Positions 1 through 8,819 are shown, counted from the stretch's first letter. The stretch: DNA of 64,000 nt from Sutterella sp047777475 (GCA_047777475.1 JBKEET010000005.1:71237-135236); one strand, 5' to 3'. The notes: a model not told the origin generated them from the sequence alone. Program-made: numbers and translations.

Positions 1-1028
1 TTTTCGTTGCGCGTGACGCCCTGGAAGACGAGCTTCGAGCCGCGGCGGTCGATGAGGGCAAAGCGCTCGGGGCTGCCGCCTTCCCGAAGGCGGGCTTCGG
101 TCACGGGCTTCTGGTCGTCCGTGACAAGGTAGGCGGCGTTGGTTTGGTGGGCCAGGAAGGCCTCATCGACGAGGCCGTCGCGAATCGCGACGTTCATGAG
201 CGCAAGCAGGAACGCGGCGTCCGTGCCCGGACGGATGGGAATCCAGGTCGATTCGCCGAAGGCGCCTTCGGGCATGCGCGGGTCGACGAAGACCACGCGG
301 CAGCCGTTCTCGCGCGCTTTGGCAAAGACGTGCTGGATGCCCATGGCGCAGCTGAGCGTGCGGCCGACGAGCAGCAGGTAGCGCACGCGTTCGTAGTCGG
401 GCTCGATCTTGCCCGCGCCGTCGAAGCCCTTGCCGAAAACGAGGCGGCGGCCGGCGACGGAGGCGGAGTTGCACGTCGAGCTGTGCGTGATGACGTTGGG
501 CGTGCCGAGGCCGGCGGCGAACCAGCGCTGCAGGCCCGTGAAGTTATGCGAGGTCATGACGACCGCGCGCTCGCCGTCCTTGTCGACGATCGCCTTGATC
601 TTGGCGGCGATCTCGTCGAGGGCCTCGTCCCAGGAGATTTCCTTGAATTTGCCTTCGCCCTTGGCGCCGACGCGCTTCAGGGGCTTCCTCAGGCGCAGCG
701 GGTGGTTCCAGACCCACATCGCCGAGGCGCCGCGGCCGCAGTAGCCGCGCTGCGGGTGCGAGGGGTTGGGCATGATGCGCACGGTCTGCTGCGAGACCGG
801 CTCGCCCTTCTTGTGCATGGCGAGAAGCCCGCAGTAGCCGCCGCACATGTTGCAGGCGACGGGATGCGCTTCCCAGCCTTCCTTCTTGAGCTTTTCGACC
901 TCGGCCTGGAGACTTGTCCAGGGCGCTGCGGACAGCACGGCAGCGGCGCCCGCGGCGGTGCCGGCGGAGCCGATGACCTGACGCCGCGACAGCCTGAGGC
1001 CGCCGCCCGTCTTTTCCTTGTCGTTCAT
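1..1028 (-). CDS. Tat-exported molybdopterin oxidoreductase, catalytic subunit (3' part beyond window)
   Basis: The reading frame stays open from an ATG at 1028 to the window edge, giving the first 342 residues. A twin-arginine signal (SRRQVIG, residues 14-20) precedes an alanine-rich hydrophobic stretch, so export to the periplasm is expected. A 4Fe-4S motif follows: Cys59, Cys62, Cys66 and Cys97. Cys186, in a THSSTCNSAS segment, is the likely molybdenum ligand, as in the thiosulfate/polysulfide/tetrathionate reductase branch of the DMSO-reductase superfamily. The substrate cannot be assigned from this fragment. An AGGAG ribosome site lies 6 bases before the start. The 450-base upstream gap suggests its own promoter. 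Electron-transfer partner subunits would lie outside the window. Superfamily call is firm; subfamily is inference. Confidence 0.85.
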   Translation of the reverse strand, partial: MNDKEKTGGGLRLSRRQVIGSAGTAAGAAAVLSAAPWTSLQAEVEKLKKEGWEAHPVACNMCGGYCGLLAMHKKGEPVSQQTVRIMPNPSHPQRGYCGRGASAMWVWNHPLRLRKPLKRVGAKGEGKFKEISWDEALDEIAAKIKAIVDKDGERAVVMTSHNFTGLQRWFAAGLGTPNVITHSSTCNSASVAGRRLVFGKGFDGAGKIEPDYERVRYLLLVGRTLSCAMGIQHVFAKARENGCRVVFVDPRMPEGAFGESTWIPIRPGTDAAFLLALMNVAIRDGLVDEAFLAHQTNAAYLVTDDQKPVTEARLREGGSPERFALIDRRGSKLVFQGVTRNE

Positions 1029-1478
1029 AAGTATCTCCTGTTTGGAGTGGGTGTCCCGCACGGCGATTTGAATAAATATTGATGTTTTTTCGCCGGCACT
1101 TATGAGCATAGTCAGGTCAACTGTTTCTTGCAGTTAGCGTTTTCCATTAAGCATATAGAAAAAATATATCGAAACGATAAATATTAGAGATTGCTAAAAT
1201 AAACGAAGAATGCCGCAAAACGGACAATTTCATCGTTAAGGAAATGCCGCTTCTTACTTTAGTCTTTGCTAATAAAGGATTTTTGCCAAACTTTGTGCGG
1301 ACAAAGGAGGCCACACGGTGCGCCGAAACGGCAAATGTTAAATGCTTTTCAAAAATTGAAATGTTTGCTAAGAAAGACGTTTAAAACCTACGGATCCGAT
1401 TGGAAAATTAGGGTAATTGCGTGCCGCATAAAAGTGATGCCTTCCGCCGAAAAGGGTAGGCGTTACGGGGCAGGAAAC
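1029..1478. other. AT-rich intergenic region upstream of the molybdoenzyme gene
   Basis: This 450-base stretch separates the AraC gene end from the start of the molybdoenzyme gene, both on the minus strand. It is markedly AT-richer than the flanking genes and holds no convincing coding frame. It contains a perfect 5-3-5 palindrome, TATCGAAACGATA, at 1167-1179, and three direct copies of TTGCTAA at 1191, 1266 and 1365. It presumably carries the molybdoenzyme promoter, but I could not place -35/-10 boxes with confidence. Confidence 0.5.
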
Positions 1479-2459
1479 TCAGGAAACCTTCGCCCTGGCG
1501 GCCGCCGCGAACGCGCGCGGCGCCATGCCCTGCGAAGAGCGGAACGCCTTGTAGAAGTTGCTCGGGTTGCGGTAGCCGAGCATGTCGGCGATTTTTTCGA
1601 CGGAGAGGTCGGTGCTCGAGAGGAGCAGCCGCGCCTTTTCCATGCGCTTTTCGAGCAGGATGTCGGAAAAGCGCTTGCCGAGCGCCTTGTGCAGGTAGGC
1701 CGAGACGTAGCCGGGGTGGTAGCCGAAGTGCGCCGCGAGGCTTTTGAGCGTGACCGAGTCGGAGTGCGACTCGATGTAGCCCGCCATCTGCAGCGCGAGG
1801 TTGAGGCCGGCGCCGTCGTCCGCGTGCTGCCGGCGCCAGGCGCGCGAGATGTACATCGTGAGCGTGAGCATCATGGAGCGGAGCACCGCCTGGGAGTTTT
1901 CGCCGCGGCCGGCGTACTCGAGCAGCATGAGGTAGAGCTGCGCCCAGATCTCGTCGTTCGGATCGAGGTGCAGCCGGATGTACTCGTCGGAGAAGCGGTT
2001 GGTCTGCGGGTCGAGGAAGAAGTGGAAGAGCGAGCTGTCGGCGGCGAGTTCCTTCAGGTACTCGCGGTAGAAGAGGTCGTTCTTGATGTGCAGGCCCACC
2101 ATGATGACCTCTTCGCTGCCGTCGATCTTGAGCGCGTAGCCCGAGTAGGGCTGGCCGATGTAGCAGTCGCCCTCCGAGAGATGCAGGCGGTTGCTGAACT
2201 TGGAGCTCAGCACGTCGTAGCCGTTCTGCACGACGAAGTTGATGAAGAAGAAGTCCTGCTTGTGGAACTTCTCGATGTAGCGCTTCCCCTTGAAGGTCAC
2301 CACCATGATGTCCTCGCTCGCATCGCCGAGCCACTGGCTGATGAGCTCGGTCCTGCCGCCTTCGGGAACGGGGCGGAAGTTCCAGTTGAGGTTAGGGAAC
2401 TGCTCGGCGAGCCGGTCGGCGGCTGCGGTCAGCTTCGCGCGGTAATCGGGATAGATCAC
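1479..2459 (-). CDS. AraC-family transcriptional regulator
   Basis: A 326-residue protein with the AraC layout. The N-terminal part (about residues 50-180) looks like a cupin-type sensing domain. The C-terminal part holds two helix-turn-helix units, about residues 237-258 (VTLKSLAAHFGYHPGYVSAYL) and 285-307 (SVEKIADMLGYRNPSNFYKAF), ending in the usual signature. The start is GTG at 2459; an AGGAG site sits 7 bases upstream and supports it. It is divergent from the iron alcohol dehydrogenase at 2800. Three copies of a 10-base word in the shared intergenic space are good candidates for its operator. The effector is unknown; a substrate of the dehydrogenase is a natural guess. Confidence 0.92.
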   Translation of the reverse strand: MIYPDYRAKLTAAADRLAEQFPNLNWNFRPVPEGGRTELISQWLGDASEDIMVVTFKGKRYIEKFHKQDFFFINFVVQNGYDVLSSKFSNRLHLSEGDCYIGQPYSGYALKIDGSEEVIMVGLHIKNDLFYREYLKELAADSSLFHFFLDPQTNRFSDEYIRLHLDPNDEIWAQLYLMLLEYAGRGENSQAVLRSMMLTLTMYISRAWRRQHADDGAGLNLALQMAGYIESHSDSVTLKSLAAHFGYHPGYVSAYLHKALGKRFSDILLEKRMEKARLLLSSTDLSVEKIADMLGYRNPSNFYKAFRSSQGMAPRAFAAAARAKVS

Positions 2460-2799
2460 GGCTCTTCTCCTTTTGAAAAAAGTTGCCTTTGAGCGATGGT
2501 GAGGCCTTGGCGGGCGGCCTTCATTGCCTTGCCCGATTATGCCTCACAAAAGGGCGTCTGTTTTGACTTAAAGGCAAGGCTTTTCTTCATGCCTGAGCAA
2601 TAGAAATGTCTTTAAAGCGCTGTGATCTCTGAAGAAAAGGGATTATTGCTGTTTCGGCGGCGGTTTTGCCGGGCTTCAGTGCATATGAAGAAAAGCCACA
2701 CTTAATATTAATATTCAGCGCTGATTTTCTCAATGACGCTTCCTACAATGACCTCGTTTTCCGTCGAAGACGAACAAAAAATTCTCAGGGAGGCATACC
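2460..2799. other. Divergent promoter region, AraC regulator / alcohol dehydrogenase
   Basis: A 340-base non-coding stretch between divergent genes. It must contain both promoters. An AGGGAGG ribosome site for the dehydrogenase lies just before 2800. The notable content is a three-copy repeat of TGAAGAAAAG, annotated separately. No other structure was found. Confidence 0.7.
2578..2697. promoter_or_regulatory. Three-copy TGAAGAAAAG repeat, candidate AraC operator
   Basis: The word TGAAGAAAAG occurs inverted at 2580-2589 and directly at 2630-2639 and 2686-2695. The first and third copies extend to a 13-base exact match, ATGAAGAAAAGCC, at 2578-2590 (reverse) and 2685-2697 (forward). The copies start 50 and 56 bases apart, all inside the divergent region. 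AraC-family proteins commonly bind separated direct or inverted half-sites, so these are probable regulator sites. The binding itself is inferred. Confidence 0.55.
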
Positions 2800-3963
2800 A
2801 TGTATTTCTTCGATTTCTACATGCCCGCCAAGGTGCTTTTCGGTGCCGGCAAACTGCAGACGCTCCACAGCGAGAAGCTGCCGGGCAAGAAGGCCCTCAT
2901 CGCGACGACGAACGGCCGCTCCGTGAAGGCGTTCGGCTACCTGGCCGCGCTCGAGAAGGAGCTTGACCAGGCGGGCGTCGCCCACGTCCTTTTCGACAAG
3001 ATCCGCCCGAATCCGACGAGCGACAACGTCATGGACGGCGCGAAGCTCGCCAAGGAGACCGGGTGCGACTTCGTCGTTGCCCTGGGCGGCGGCTCCGTGA
3101 TGGACTGCGCCAAGTGCATCGCGCTCATGATGACCAACGAGGGCGACATCTGGGACTACAGCCTCTCGGCCGCGGGCGGCAAGAAGAATCCCGCCAAGGC
3201 CGCCGCGCCGATCGTCTGCGTGACGACGTCGGCCGGCACCGGCTCCGAGGTCGACATGGCCTCGGTCATCACGAACGAGAAGACCCAGGAAAAGACCGGC
3301 ATCTTCTTCACGTCGATGTTCCCGACGCTCTCGGTCGTCGATTCGAACCTCATGATGAGCGTTCCGCCGAAATTCACGGCCTACCAGGGCATGGACGCCT
3401 TCTTCCACGCCGCCGAGTCGGTGATCAACAAGAACGAGCACCCGATGGGCGAGATGTTCGCCCTGAAGGCGATTGAGCTCATCGCCAAGTACCTGCCGCG
3501 CGCCTACCGCGACGGCTCCGACCGCGAGGCGAGGAGCTACGTGGCGCTCGCCAACACGCTCGCCGGCTACTACATGCTCTGCACCTCGCAGCACACGATG
3601 GAGCACGTCATGGGCGGCTACCACGACGACCTGGTGCACGGCGCCGGCCTGATCATGATTTCGCACGCCTACTTCGGCTTCTTCGCCGACCGCCGCGCCG
3701 CCGAGGAGCCGATGATCAAGATGGCCCGCGCGATGGGCGTCGCCGACGCGACGAGCGGCAAGGACTTCATCAAGGCGCTTGACCGGCTGATCGCCGACGT
3801 GGGCTGCGAAGGCCTGCGCATGAGCGACGCGGGCATCACCCGCGAGGAGCTCAAGAAGTATCCGAAGCGCGTTCACGAGGTCCTGGGCGGCGACATCACG
3901 GCCGATCCGCTGCCGCTTTCCGACGCGGACTACCTCGCCATTTACGAGGCCGCCTGGCGTTAA
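2800..3963 (+). CDS. Iron-containing alcohol dehydrogenase
   Basis: A 387-residue member of the type III (Fe-ADH) family, which oxidises alcohols or reduces aldehydes with NAD(P). The nucleotide-binding GGGS lies at 96-99 and the TTSAGTGSEV signature at about 142-151. Metal ligands match the family pattern: Asp199 and His203 in GMDAFFHAAES, then His265 and His280 in the segment ending LVHGAG. Length is normal. The start is supported by AGGGAGG shortly upstream. It is transcribed away from the AraC regulator, which probably controls it. The substrate (for example a butanol- or propanediol-type alcohol) cannot be read from the sequence. The acetyltransferase gene follows 72 bases downstream and may be co-transcribed. 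Confidence 0.93.
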   Translation: MYFFDFYMPAKVLFGAGKLQTLHSEKLPGKKALIATTNGRSVKAFGYLAALEKELDQAGVAHVLFDKIRPNPTSDNVMDGAKLAKETGCDFVVALGGGSVMDCAKCIALMMTNEGDIWDYSLSAAGGKKNPAKAAAPIVCVTTSAGTGSEVDMASVITNEKTQEKTGIFFTSMFPTLSVVDSNLMMSVPPKFTAYQGMDAFFHAAESVINKNEHPMGEMFALKAIELIAKYLPRAYRDGSDREARSYVALANTLAGYYMLCTSQHTMEHVMGGYHDDLVHGAGLIMISHAYFGFFADRRAAEEPMIKMARAMGVADATSGKDFIKALDRLIADVGCEGLRMSDAGITREELKKYPKRVHEVLGGDITADPLPLSDADYLAIYEAAWR

Positions 3964-4035
3964 GGAAACGGTGCGCTGCGGGCCGGGGTCGAGCCCTTCT
4001 TCCCCGCCCGCGGCGCCCTTTGATGAGGAAAGACC

Positions 4036-4614
4036 ATGACGGAAGTTGAAAAGCTCGACGCGGGGCTTTACTACGATTTCTGGGACAAGGACGTCAACGC
4101 CCGCAAGCTCGGGGCAATCGAAGGCTGCAGGCGCCTCAACGCCTGCGACCCGGCCGACGAGAAGGCCGTCTTCGCGGCGATGAAGAGCTTTTTCGGCTCG
4201 GCGGGCGAAGGCTCAACGGTGCTCCCGGGCTTCCAGTGCGACAACGGCCGCAACATCTCGGTGGGACGGAATTTCCTGGCCAACTACAACGTGACGATCC
4301 TTGACATCGCGCCCGTGAAGATCGGCGACTACGTGATGATCGGGCCGAACGTGCTCATCGCCACGGTCAACCATCCGCTGACGCCCGCGGGACGCCGCAG
4401 GCACCTCGCGATCGGCAAGCCCGTGACGATCGGCAACGACGTCTGGATCGGCGGCAATGCGGTGATCCTGCCCGGCGTGACGATCGGCGACAACGTCGTC
4501 GTTGCGGCGGGTGCCGTGGTGACGAAGGACGTGCCGAGCAATTCGCTCGTGGCGGGCGTGCCCGCGCGCGTGATCAGGACGCTTGAAAACGACCTGCCCG
4601 CAGAAGAGCGCTGA
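4036..4614 (+). CDS. Maltose/galactoside-type O-acetyltransferase (LacA/Maa/NodL family)
   Basis: A 192-residue left-handed beta-helix acetyltransferase that would move acetyl from acetyl-CoA to a sugar hydroxyl. An N-terminal Mac-type segment (YYDFWDKDVNARKLG) precedes hexapeptide repeats (IGDYVMIG, IGNDVWIGGNAVILPGVTIG). The catalytic histidine is His113 in NHPLTP, and the C-terminal GVPARVIR segment is typical of the family. Length matches Maa and LacA proteins. The start follows GAGGAAAG in the preceding 12 bases. It sits downstream of the alcohol dehydrogenase and ends at a strong bidirectional terminator. The acceptor sugar is unknown. Confidence 0.9.
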   Translation: MTEVEKLDAGLYYDFWDKDVNARKLGAIEGCRRLNACDPADEKAVFAAMKSFFGSAGEGSTVLPGFQCDNGRNISVGRNFLANYNVTILDIAPVKIGDYVMIGPNVLIATVNHPLTPAGRRRHLAIGKPVTIGNDVWIGGNAVILPGVTIGDNVVVAAGAVVTKDVPSNSLVAGVPARVIRTLENDLPAEER

Positions 4615-4640
4615 GGCTCTCCCGGGATCTTCAGAGAAAC

Positions 4641-4687
4641 GCAATGCCCCGGGAAGCAAGAGCCTCCCGGGGCATTGCTATGGCTTT
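4641..4687. terminator. Bidirectional intrinsic terminator between the acetyltransferase gene and purM
   Basis: A 14-base perfect inverted repeat (GCAATGCCCCGGGA at 4641-4654, its complement at 4665-4678) with a 10-base loop. A TTTTT run follows on the plus strand. It lies between two convergent genes and can serve both. Confidence 0.85.
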
Positions 4688-4696
4688 TTCAGCTTC

Positions 4697-5725
4697 TCAG
4701 CGGACGACGCAGGGCGCTTCGCCGGCGGGCAGCGTGCCGATGCGGCCGATGCGGTAGACCGTCTCGCCTTCGGCTTCGAAGGCCTTCGCGGCGCGCTCGG
4801 CGTCCTCGGGGGCCACGATCACCACCAGGCCGATGCCGTTGTTGAAGACGCGGTGCATCTCGTCGTCGGAGACGCCGCCCTTTTCCTGCAGCCAGTCGAA
4901 GATCGCGGGACGCTTCCAGGAGCCCGCGTCGATCACGCACTGGGTGCCTTCGGGGAGGACGCGCGGCACGTTCTCGAGGAGGCCGCCGCCCGTGATGTGG
5001 GCCATGCCCTTGATCTTCACGGACTTCATGACGTTCATGACCTGCTTCACGTAGATGCGGGTCGGCTCCATGAGGCGGTCGGCGAGCGTGGCGCCGTCAA
5101 AGGGCATGTTCCAGTCGGCGCCCGAGACCTCGACGATCTTGCGGATCAGCGAGAAGCCGTTGGAGTGCGGGCCGCTCGAGGCGAGGCCGAGGACGGCGTC
5201 GCCCGGACGGATCGTATGGCCGTCAATGATCTGGTCCTTCTCGACGATGCCCACCGCGAAGCCGGCAAGGTCGTACTCGCCCTCGGGGTACATGCCCGGC
5301 ATCTCGGCCGTTTCGCCGCCCACGAGGGCGCAGCCCGCGAGCTCGCAGCCCTTGGCGACGCCGGCGACGACGCGCTGGGCGACGTCGACGTCGAGCTTGC
5401 CGCAGGCGTAGTAGTCGAGGAAGAAGAGGCTCTTGGCGCCCTGCACGAGGATGTCGTTGACGCTCATGGCGACGAGATCCTGGCCCACGGTGTCGTGGCG
5501 GTTGAGCTTGAAGGCGAGCATGAGCTTGGTGCCCACGCCGTCCGTGCCGCTGACGAGCACCGGGTTCTTGTACTCCTTGCTGATTTCAAACAGCGCGCCG
5601 AAGCCGCCGATGGAGGCAAGGACGCCGGGCACCATGGTGCGCTTGGCAAAGGGCTTGATGCGTTCGACGAGCTCGTCGCCGGCGGAGATGTCCACGCCTG
5701 CGGACGCGTAGGAAAGCTGGCTCAT
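4697..5725 (-). CDS. purM: Phosphoribosylformylglycinamidine cyclo-ligase (AIR synthetase)
   Basis: A 342-residue PurM, which closes the imidazole ring of purines using ATP in the cytosol. The N-terminal YASAGVDISAGDELVERIKP segment, the GGFGALFE strand, VSGTDGVGTKLMLA and the GGETAEMPGMYPEGEYDLAGF motif are all present and characteristic. Length is that of the bacterial enzyme. It stands alone here, divergent from hda, with a 270-base gap that must hold both promoters. No clear PurR-type palindrome was seen in that gap. Confidence 0.97.
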   Translation of the reverse strand: MSQLSYASAGVDISAGDELVERIKPFAKRTMVPGVLASIGGFGALFEISKEYKNPVLVSGTDGVGTKLMLAFKLNRHDTVGQDLVAMSVNDILVQGAKSLFFLDYYACGKLDVDVAQRVVAGVAKGCELAGCALVGGETAEMPGMYPEGEYDLAGFAVGIVEKDQIIDGHTIRPGDAVLGLASSGPHSNGFSLIRKIVEVSGADWNMPFDGATLADRLMEPTRIYVKQVMNVMKSVKIKGMAHITGGGLLENVPRVLPEGTQCVIDAGSWKRPAIFDWLQEKGGVSDDEMHRVFNNGIGLVVIVAPEDAERAAKAFEAEGETVYRIGRIGTLPAGEAPCVVR

Positions 5726-5938
5726 TGAAAATTCTCTCTAAAGAAAGGCGCCGCGGCACCCGCAGGGCGGACGCACGGGGCGAATTGTCCGAAAGGGGAA
5801 AAGGAAAGAGAAATTGGCGAAAGTATAAGCCCAAAGCGCCGCGGGGCACACCGCAAAGAGCGCTTTTCCTGATCCCGGTCGAGCGCCGCGGCAAACCGAC
5901 CCCGGTCATATTCGGTTAAACTTCTTAGTTCTGAACTC

Positions 5939-5971
5939 GCGCGCACTGTTTCTCTTTCACAGACTGCGCGC
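5939..5971 (+). promoter_or_regulatory. Hairpin in the hda leader
   Basis: An inverted repeat (GCGCGCACTGT against ACAG-act-GCGCGC) ends 23 bases before the hda start codon. It could shape the 5' untranslated region, since no good Shine-Dalgarno sequence is visible. Function is not established. Confidence 0.35.
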
Positions 5972-5994
5972 ATTCGGTTCCCGAACTCAAGCCT

Positions 5995-6660
5995 ATGCAA
6001 GAATCTGACCAATACCTCCTCGATCTTCAGGAACGCGAGAAGCCGACGCTCGACAACTTCGTTGTCGGGGAAAACGCCGAAGTCCTCGCCGTGCTCCGCG
6101 AGATCGCGGCGGGCGGCGGTCCGACGTTTCTCTACCTGCACGGCCCGAAGGGCGTCGGGCTCACTCATCTCCTGAGAAGCCTCGTGCCCGAGCAGGAATA
6201 CCGCGTTCCGCTCTTCTCCCCGGACGTCTCCGTTTACACGGTCGACGACGTCGAGGAGCTCGACCCGGGCTGGTGCCGGCAGCTCCTCGTCCTGCAGAAC
6301 GCCGTGCGCGCCGCGCGCGGCGCGCATCTCGTCTGCGCCGGGCGCCTGCCCGCGCACCGCCTGCCGCTGCCCGAAGACGTGAGAAGCCGTCTTGTATGGG
6401 GGCTCACCTACGCGGTGAAGCCGCTCTCCGAGGCCGCGCAGCTCTCCGAGCTCAAGCGCCAGGCCGCCGAGCGCGGCATCGATCTCACCGACGAGATGCT
6501 GCACTGGATGGCCGTGCACCTGCCCCGCGACATGAGAACGCTCACCTGCGTGCTCGATGAAGCGGACCGCCTCGGGCTCCAGGAGCAGCGCCGCGTGACG
6601 CTGCCGCTGCTGCGCGATGCCGTGCTCGCCATCGAGCGCCGCCGCGCCGCCGAGTCCTGA
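5995..6660 (+). CDS. hda: DnaA regulatory inactivator Hda
   Basis: A 221-residue AAA+ protein of the Hda/DnaA-like type. The family works with the DNA-loaded sliding clamp to stimulate ATP hydrolysis on DnaA and prevent re-initiation. The N-terminal QYLLDL resembles the clamp-binding motif, PTLDNFVVGENAEVL is the usual Hda opening, and the P-loop-like HGPKGVGLTHLL lies at about 49-60. The C-terminal LPRDMRTLTCVLDEADRL corresponds to the sensor-2 region. Length fits Hda rather than full DnaA; the DNA-binding domain is absent. It is the first gene of a hda-HAD-pcnB-folK run that is conserved in Burkholderiales. Confidence 0.92.
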   Translation: MQESDQYLLDLQEREKPTLDNFVVGENAEVLAVLREIAAGGGPTFLYLHGPKGVGLTHLLRSLVPEQEYRVPLFSPDVSVYTVDDVEELDPGWCRQLLVLQNAVRAARGAHLVCAGRLPAHRLPLPEDVRSRLVWGLTYAVKPLSEAAQLSELKRQAAERGIDLTDEMLHWMAVHLPRDMRTLTCVLDEADRLGLQEQRRVTLPLLRDAVLAIERRRAAES

Positions 6661-6683
6661 GCGACAACCGCCTTACAGAGACT

Positions 6684-7361
6684 ATGAAATTCGCCGTATA
6701 CGATTTGGATCAGACGCTGCTCCCCGTGGACAGCTGCGATACATGGAACAGCTGGCTCGTGCACCGCGCGGGCATGGACGAGGAAGCCGTCGAGCGCCGC
6801 AACCGCGAGTTTTACGACGCCTATGAAAAGGGGACGTTCGACATCGATGCGTTCGAGACCTTCATCCTCGGGCTGCTCGCGAAGTGCCGCCGCTCGGACC
6901 TCGACCGCTGGATGGACGAATACCTCGATGCGGTGATCCGCCCCGCCGTGAGGCCGGAAGCGCTCGAGCTCGTGAAAAAGAGCGAAAGCGAAGGCTACGT
7001 CAACGTGCTCGCCACGGGCACGCACCGCTTCATCTCGCAGCCTATCGCCGGCCTTTTCGGCTTCAGGCACCTCGTCGCCGCAACGCCCGAGGTGACGGCC
7101 GAGGGCGAGTTCACGGGGCGGCTCGTGGGCGGGCACTCGTTTGCCGAGGGCAAGCTTCGCATGGTGCGCGAGTTCGTCGACGGCTACGCCGCACGCGCCG
7201 GGGAAAAGCCGGAGCGCGTCGATGCGTACAGCGATTCGATCAACGACCTGCCGCTGCTGTCGTGGGCCTCCGAAAGGGGAACGGCCTGGGCCGTCAACCC
7301 GAGCGCGGCGCTGCGCCGCGAGGCCGAGCGCCGCGGCTGGCAGGTCATGAAGATTTTTTAA
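6684..7361 (+). CDS. HAD-superfamily IB phosphatase (SerB/CicA-like)
   Basis: A 225-residue haloacid-dehalogenase phosphatase of subfamily IB. Motif I is DLDQT (Asp7 nucleophile, Asp9 acid/base), motif II is the TGT at about 111-113, the conserved lysine is in EGK at about 157, and motif III is SDSIND with Asp184 and Asp188. This set is shared with phosphoserine phosphatase and with uncharacterised HAD-IB hydrolases found between hda and pcnB in many betaproteobacteria. A small cytosolic phosphate ester is the likely substrate, but it cannot be named. The gene follows hda by 23 bases and precedes pcnB by 15, so one transcript is likely. Confidence 0.85.
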   Translation: MKFAVYDLDQTLLPVDSCDTWNSWLVHRAGMDEEAVERRNREFYDAYEKGTFDIDAFETFILGLLAKCRRSDLDRWMDEYLDAVIRPAVRPEALELVKKSESEGYVNVLATGTHRFISQPIAGLFGFRHLVAATPEVTAEGEFTGRLVGGHSFAEGKLRMVREFVDGYAARAGEKPERVDAYSDSINDLPLLSWASERGTAWAVNPSAALRREAERRGWQVMKIF

Positions 7362-7376
7362 AGGAATTCGGCTCAC

Positions 7377-8819
7377 ATGCTGGATCGATTCATCCACCGG
7401 GTCAAGGATATATTCGCGCCGCGAAGCGTGATCGTGAAGACGCCCCGCGTCATTCCCGCGAGCGAGCACGGCATTGACCCCGCCCTCGTTTCCGACGAGG
7501 CCAAGAAAACATGCGAGGCGCTGCAGCGCAGGGGCTTCAAGGCCTACGTCGTCGGCGGCGCCGTGCGCGACCTGCTGCGCGGCGTGCCGCCCAAGGATTT
7601 CGACGTCGCCACCGACGCCACGCCCGAGCAGGTGAAGCGCTGCCAGCGCCGCGCCGTGATCATCGGGCGCCGCTTCCAGCTCGTGCACGTGATCTTCGGG
7701 CGCGAGGTGATCGAGTGCTCGACCTTCCGCGCGCTTGAGGGCGCCGGCCAGCGCAAGGACGCCACGGGCCGCGTCATTTCGGACAACGTCTTCGGCGAGA
7801 TGTGGGAGGACGCCGCGAGGCGCGACTTCACCGTCAACGCCCTTTACTACGACCCCCAGACGCAGGAGATCCTCGACTACCACCACGGCTTCGAAGACCT
7901 CGCCGCCAAGCGCCTCCGGATCATCGGCGACCCGGCGGTGCGCTACCGCGAGGATCCGGTGCGCATGATGCGCGCCGTGCGCATCGCCGCCAAGCTCGGC
8001 TTCACCATCGAGCCCGCGGCCGAGCGCCTGATCCCGAAGATGGCGCCGCTCCTTTCCAACGTGCCTTCGGCGCGCCTCGTCGACGAACTGCTGAAGCTCC
8101 TCACCTGCGGGCACGCCGTCGACTGCATGAGGAAGCTTCGCGCCGACGGCCTGCACAAGGCGCTGCTCCCGCTCCTCGACGTGATCGTCGCGGAGCCCGA
8201 GGGCGAGCAGTTCCTGATGCTGGCCCTGAAGCGCACCGACGAGCGCATCGCGATCGGCAAGAAGATTTCGCCGTCGTTCCTCTTCGGCACGCTGCTCTGG
8301 CCCCAGGTGAAGAAGCGCTGGGACTACAACGAGCAGACCAAGGGCATGAGCCGCCTGCAGGCCCTGCACGCGGCGAGCGTCGAAGTGCTCGCCACGCAGT
8401 GCCAGCAGCTCAACATCCAGCGCCGCTACCAGGCCGACATGCACGACCTGTGGATGCTGCAGGCGCGCTTCGAGCGCCGCACGGGCAAGAACCCGTACGC
8501 ACTCGTGACGCACCCGCGCTACCGCGCCGCCTACGACTTCATGATGCTTCGCTCGCAGCCCGGGCACGTGCCCCAGGAGTGGGTCACGTGGTGGAAGGCT
8601 TTTTACGAAGGCGACGAAGACCGCCGCGCCGGCATGATCGAGCAGGCGCAGCAGGAAGCGCGCCGCACGGGCGACCAGGCCCGCCGCGGCCGCAGGGCCG
8701 CTGCGGCCGCTGCCGCCGACGGGGCCGCCCCCGAATCCGCCGACGGAACGGCTCCGCGCCGCCGCCGGCGCCGCCGTCCCCGCACGCGCCGTCCGGAAGG
8801 GGAGAGCCCCCGTGCGTAA
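7377..8819 (+). CDS. pcnB: Poly(A) polymerase I
   Basis: A 480-residue class II nucleotidyltransferase. The VVGGAVRDLLRG motif at about 58-69 and the catalytic DFDVATD (Asp74, Asp76) are followed by the RRDFTVNALYYDP segment and the RYREDPVRMMRAVR signature of the tRNA-nucleotidyltransferase/PAP superfamily. Absence of an HD domain and the KGMSRLQALHAASVEVLA region favour poly(A) polymerase over CCA-adding enzyme. The last 60 or so residues form an Arg/Ala-rich tail, which could bind RNA. The enzyme adds 3' poly(A) that promotes mRNA decay. Its end overlaps the folK start by 8 bases. Confidence 0.93.
   Translation: MLDRFIHRVKDIFAPRSVIVKTPRVIPASEHGIDPALVSDEAKKTCEALQRRGFKAYVVGGAVRDLLRGVPPKDFDVATDATPEQVKRCQRRAVIIGRRFQLVHVIFGREVIECSTFRALEGAGQRKDATGRVISDNVFGEMWEDAARRDFTVNALYYDPQTQEILDYHHGFEDLAAKRLRIIGDPAVRYREDPVRMMRAVRIAAKLGFTIEPAAERLIPKMAPLLSNVPSARLVDELLKLLTCGHAVDCMRKLRADGLHKALLPLLDVIVAEPEGEQFLMLALKRTDERIAIGKKISPSFLFGTLLWPQVKKRWDYNEQTKGMSRLQALHAASVEVLATQCQQLNIQRRYQADMHDLWMLQARFERRTGKNPYALVTHPRYRAAYDFMMLRSQPGHVPQEWVTWWKAFYEGDEDRRAGMIEQAQQEARRTGDQARRGRRAAAAAAADGAAPESADGTAPRRRRRRRPRTRRPEGESPRA

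Noticed and set aside
5726..5994. PurR operator upstream of purM
   Set aside because: No palindrome resembling the PurR consensus was found; the hairpin present is close to hda and on its leader side.
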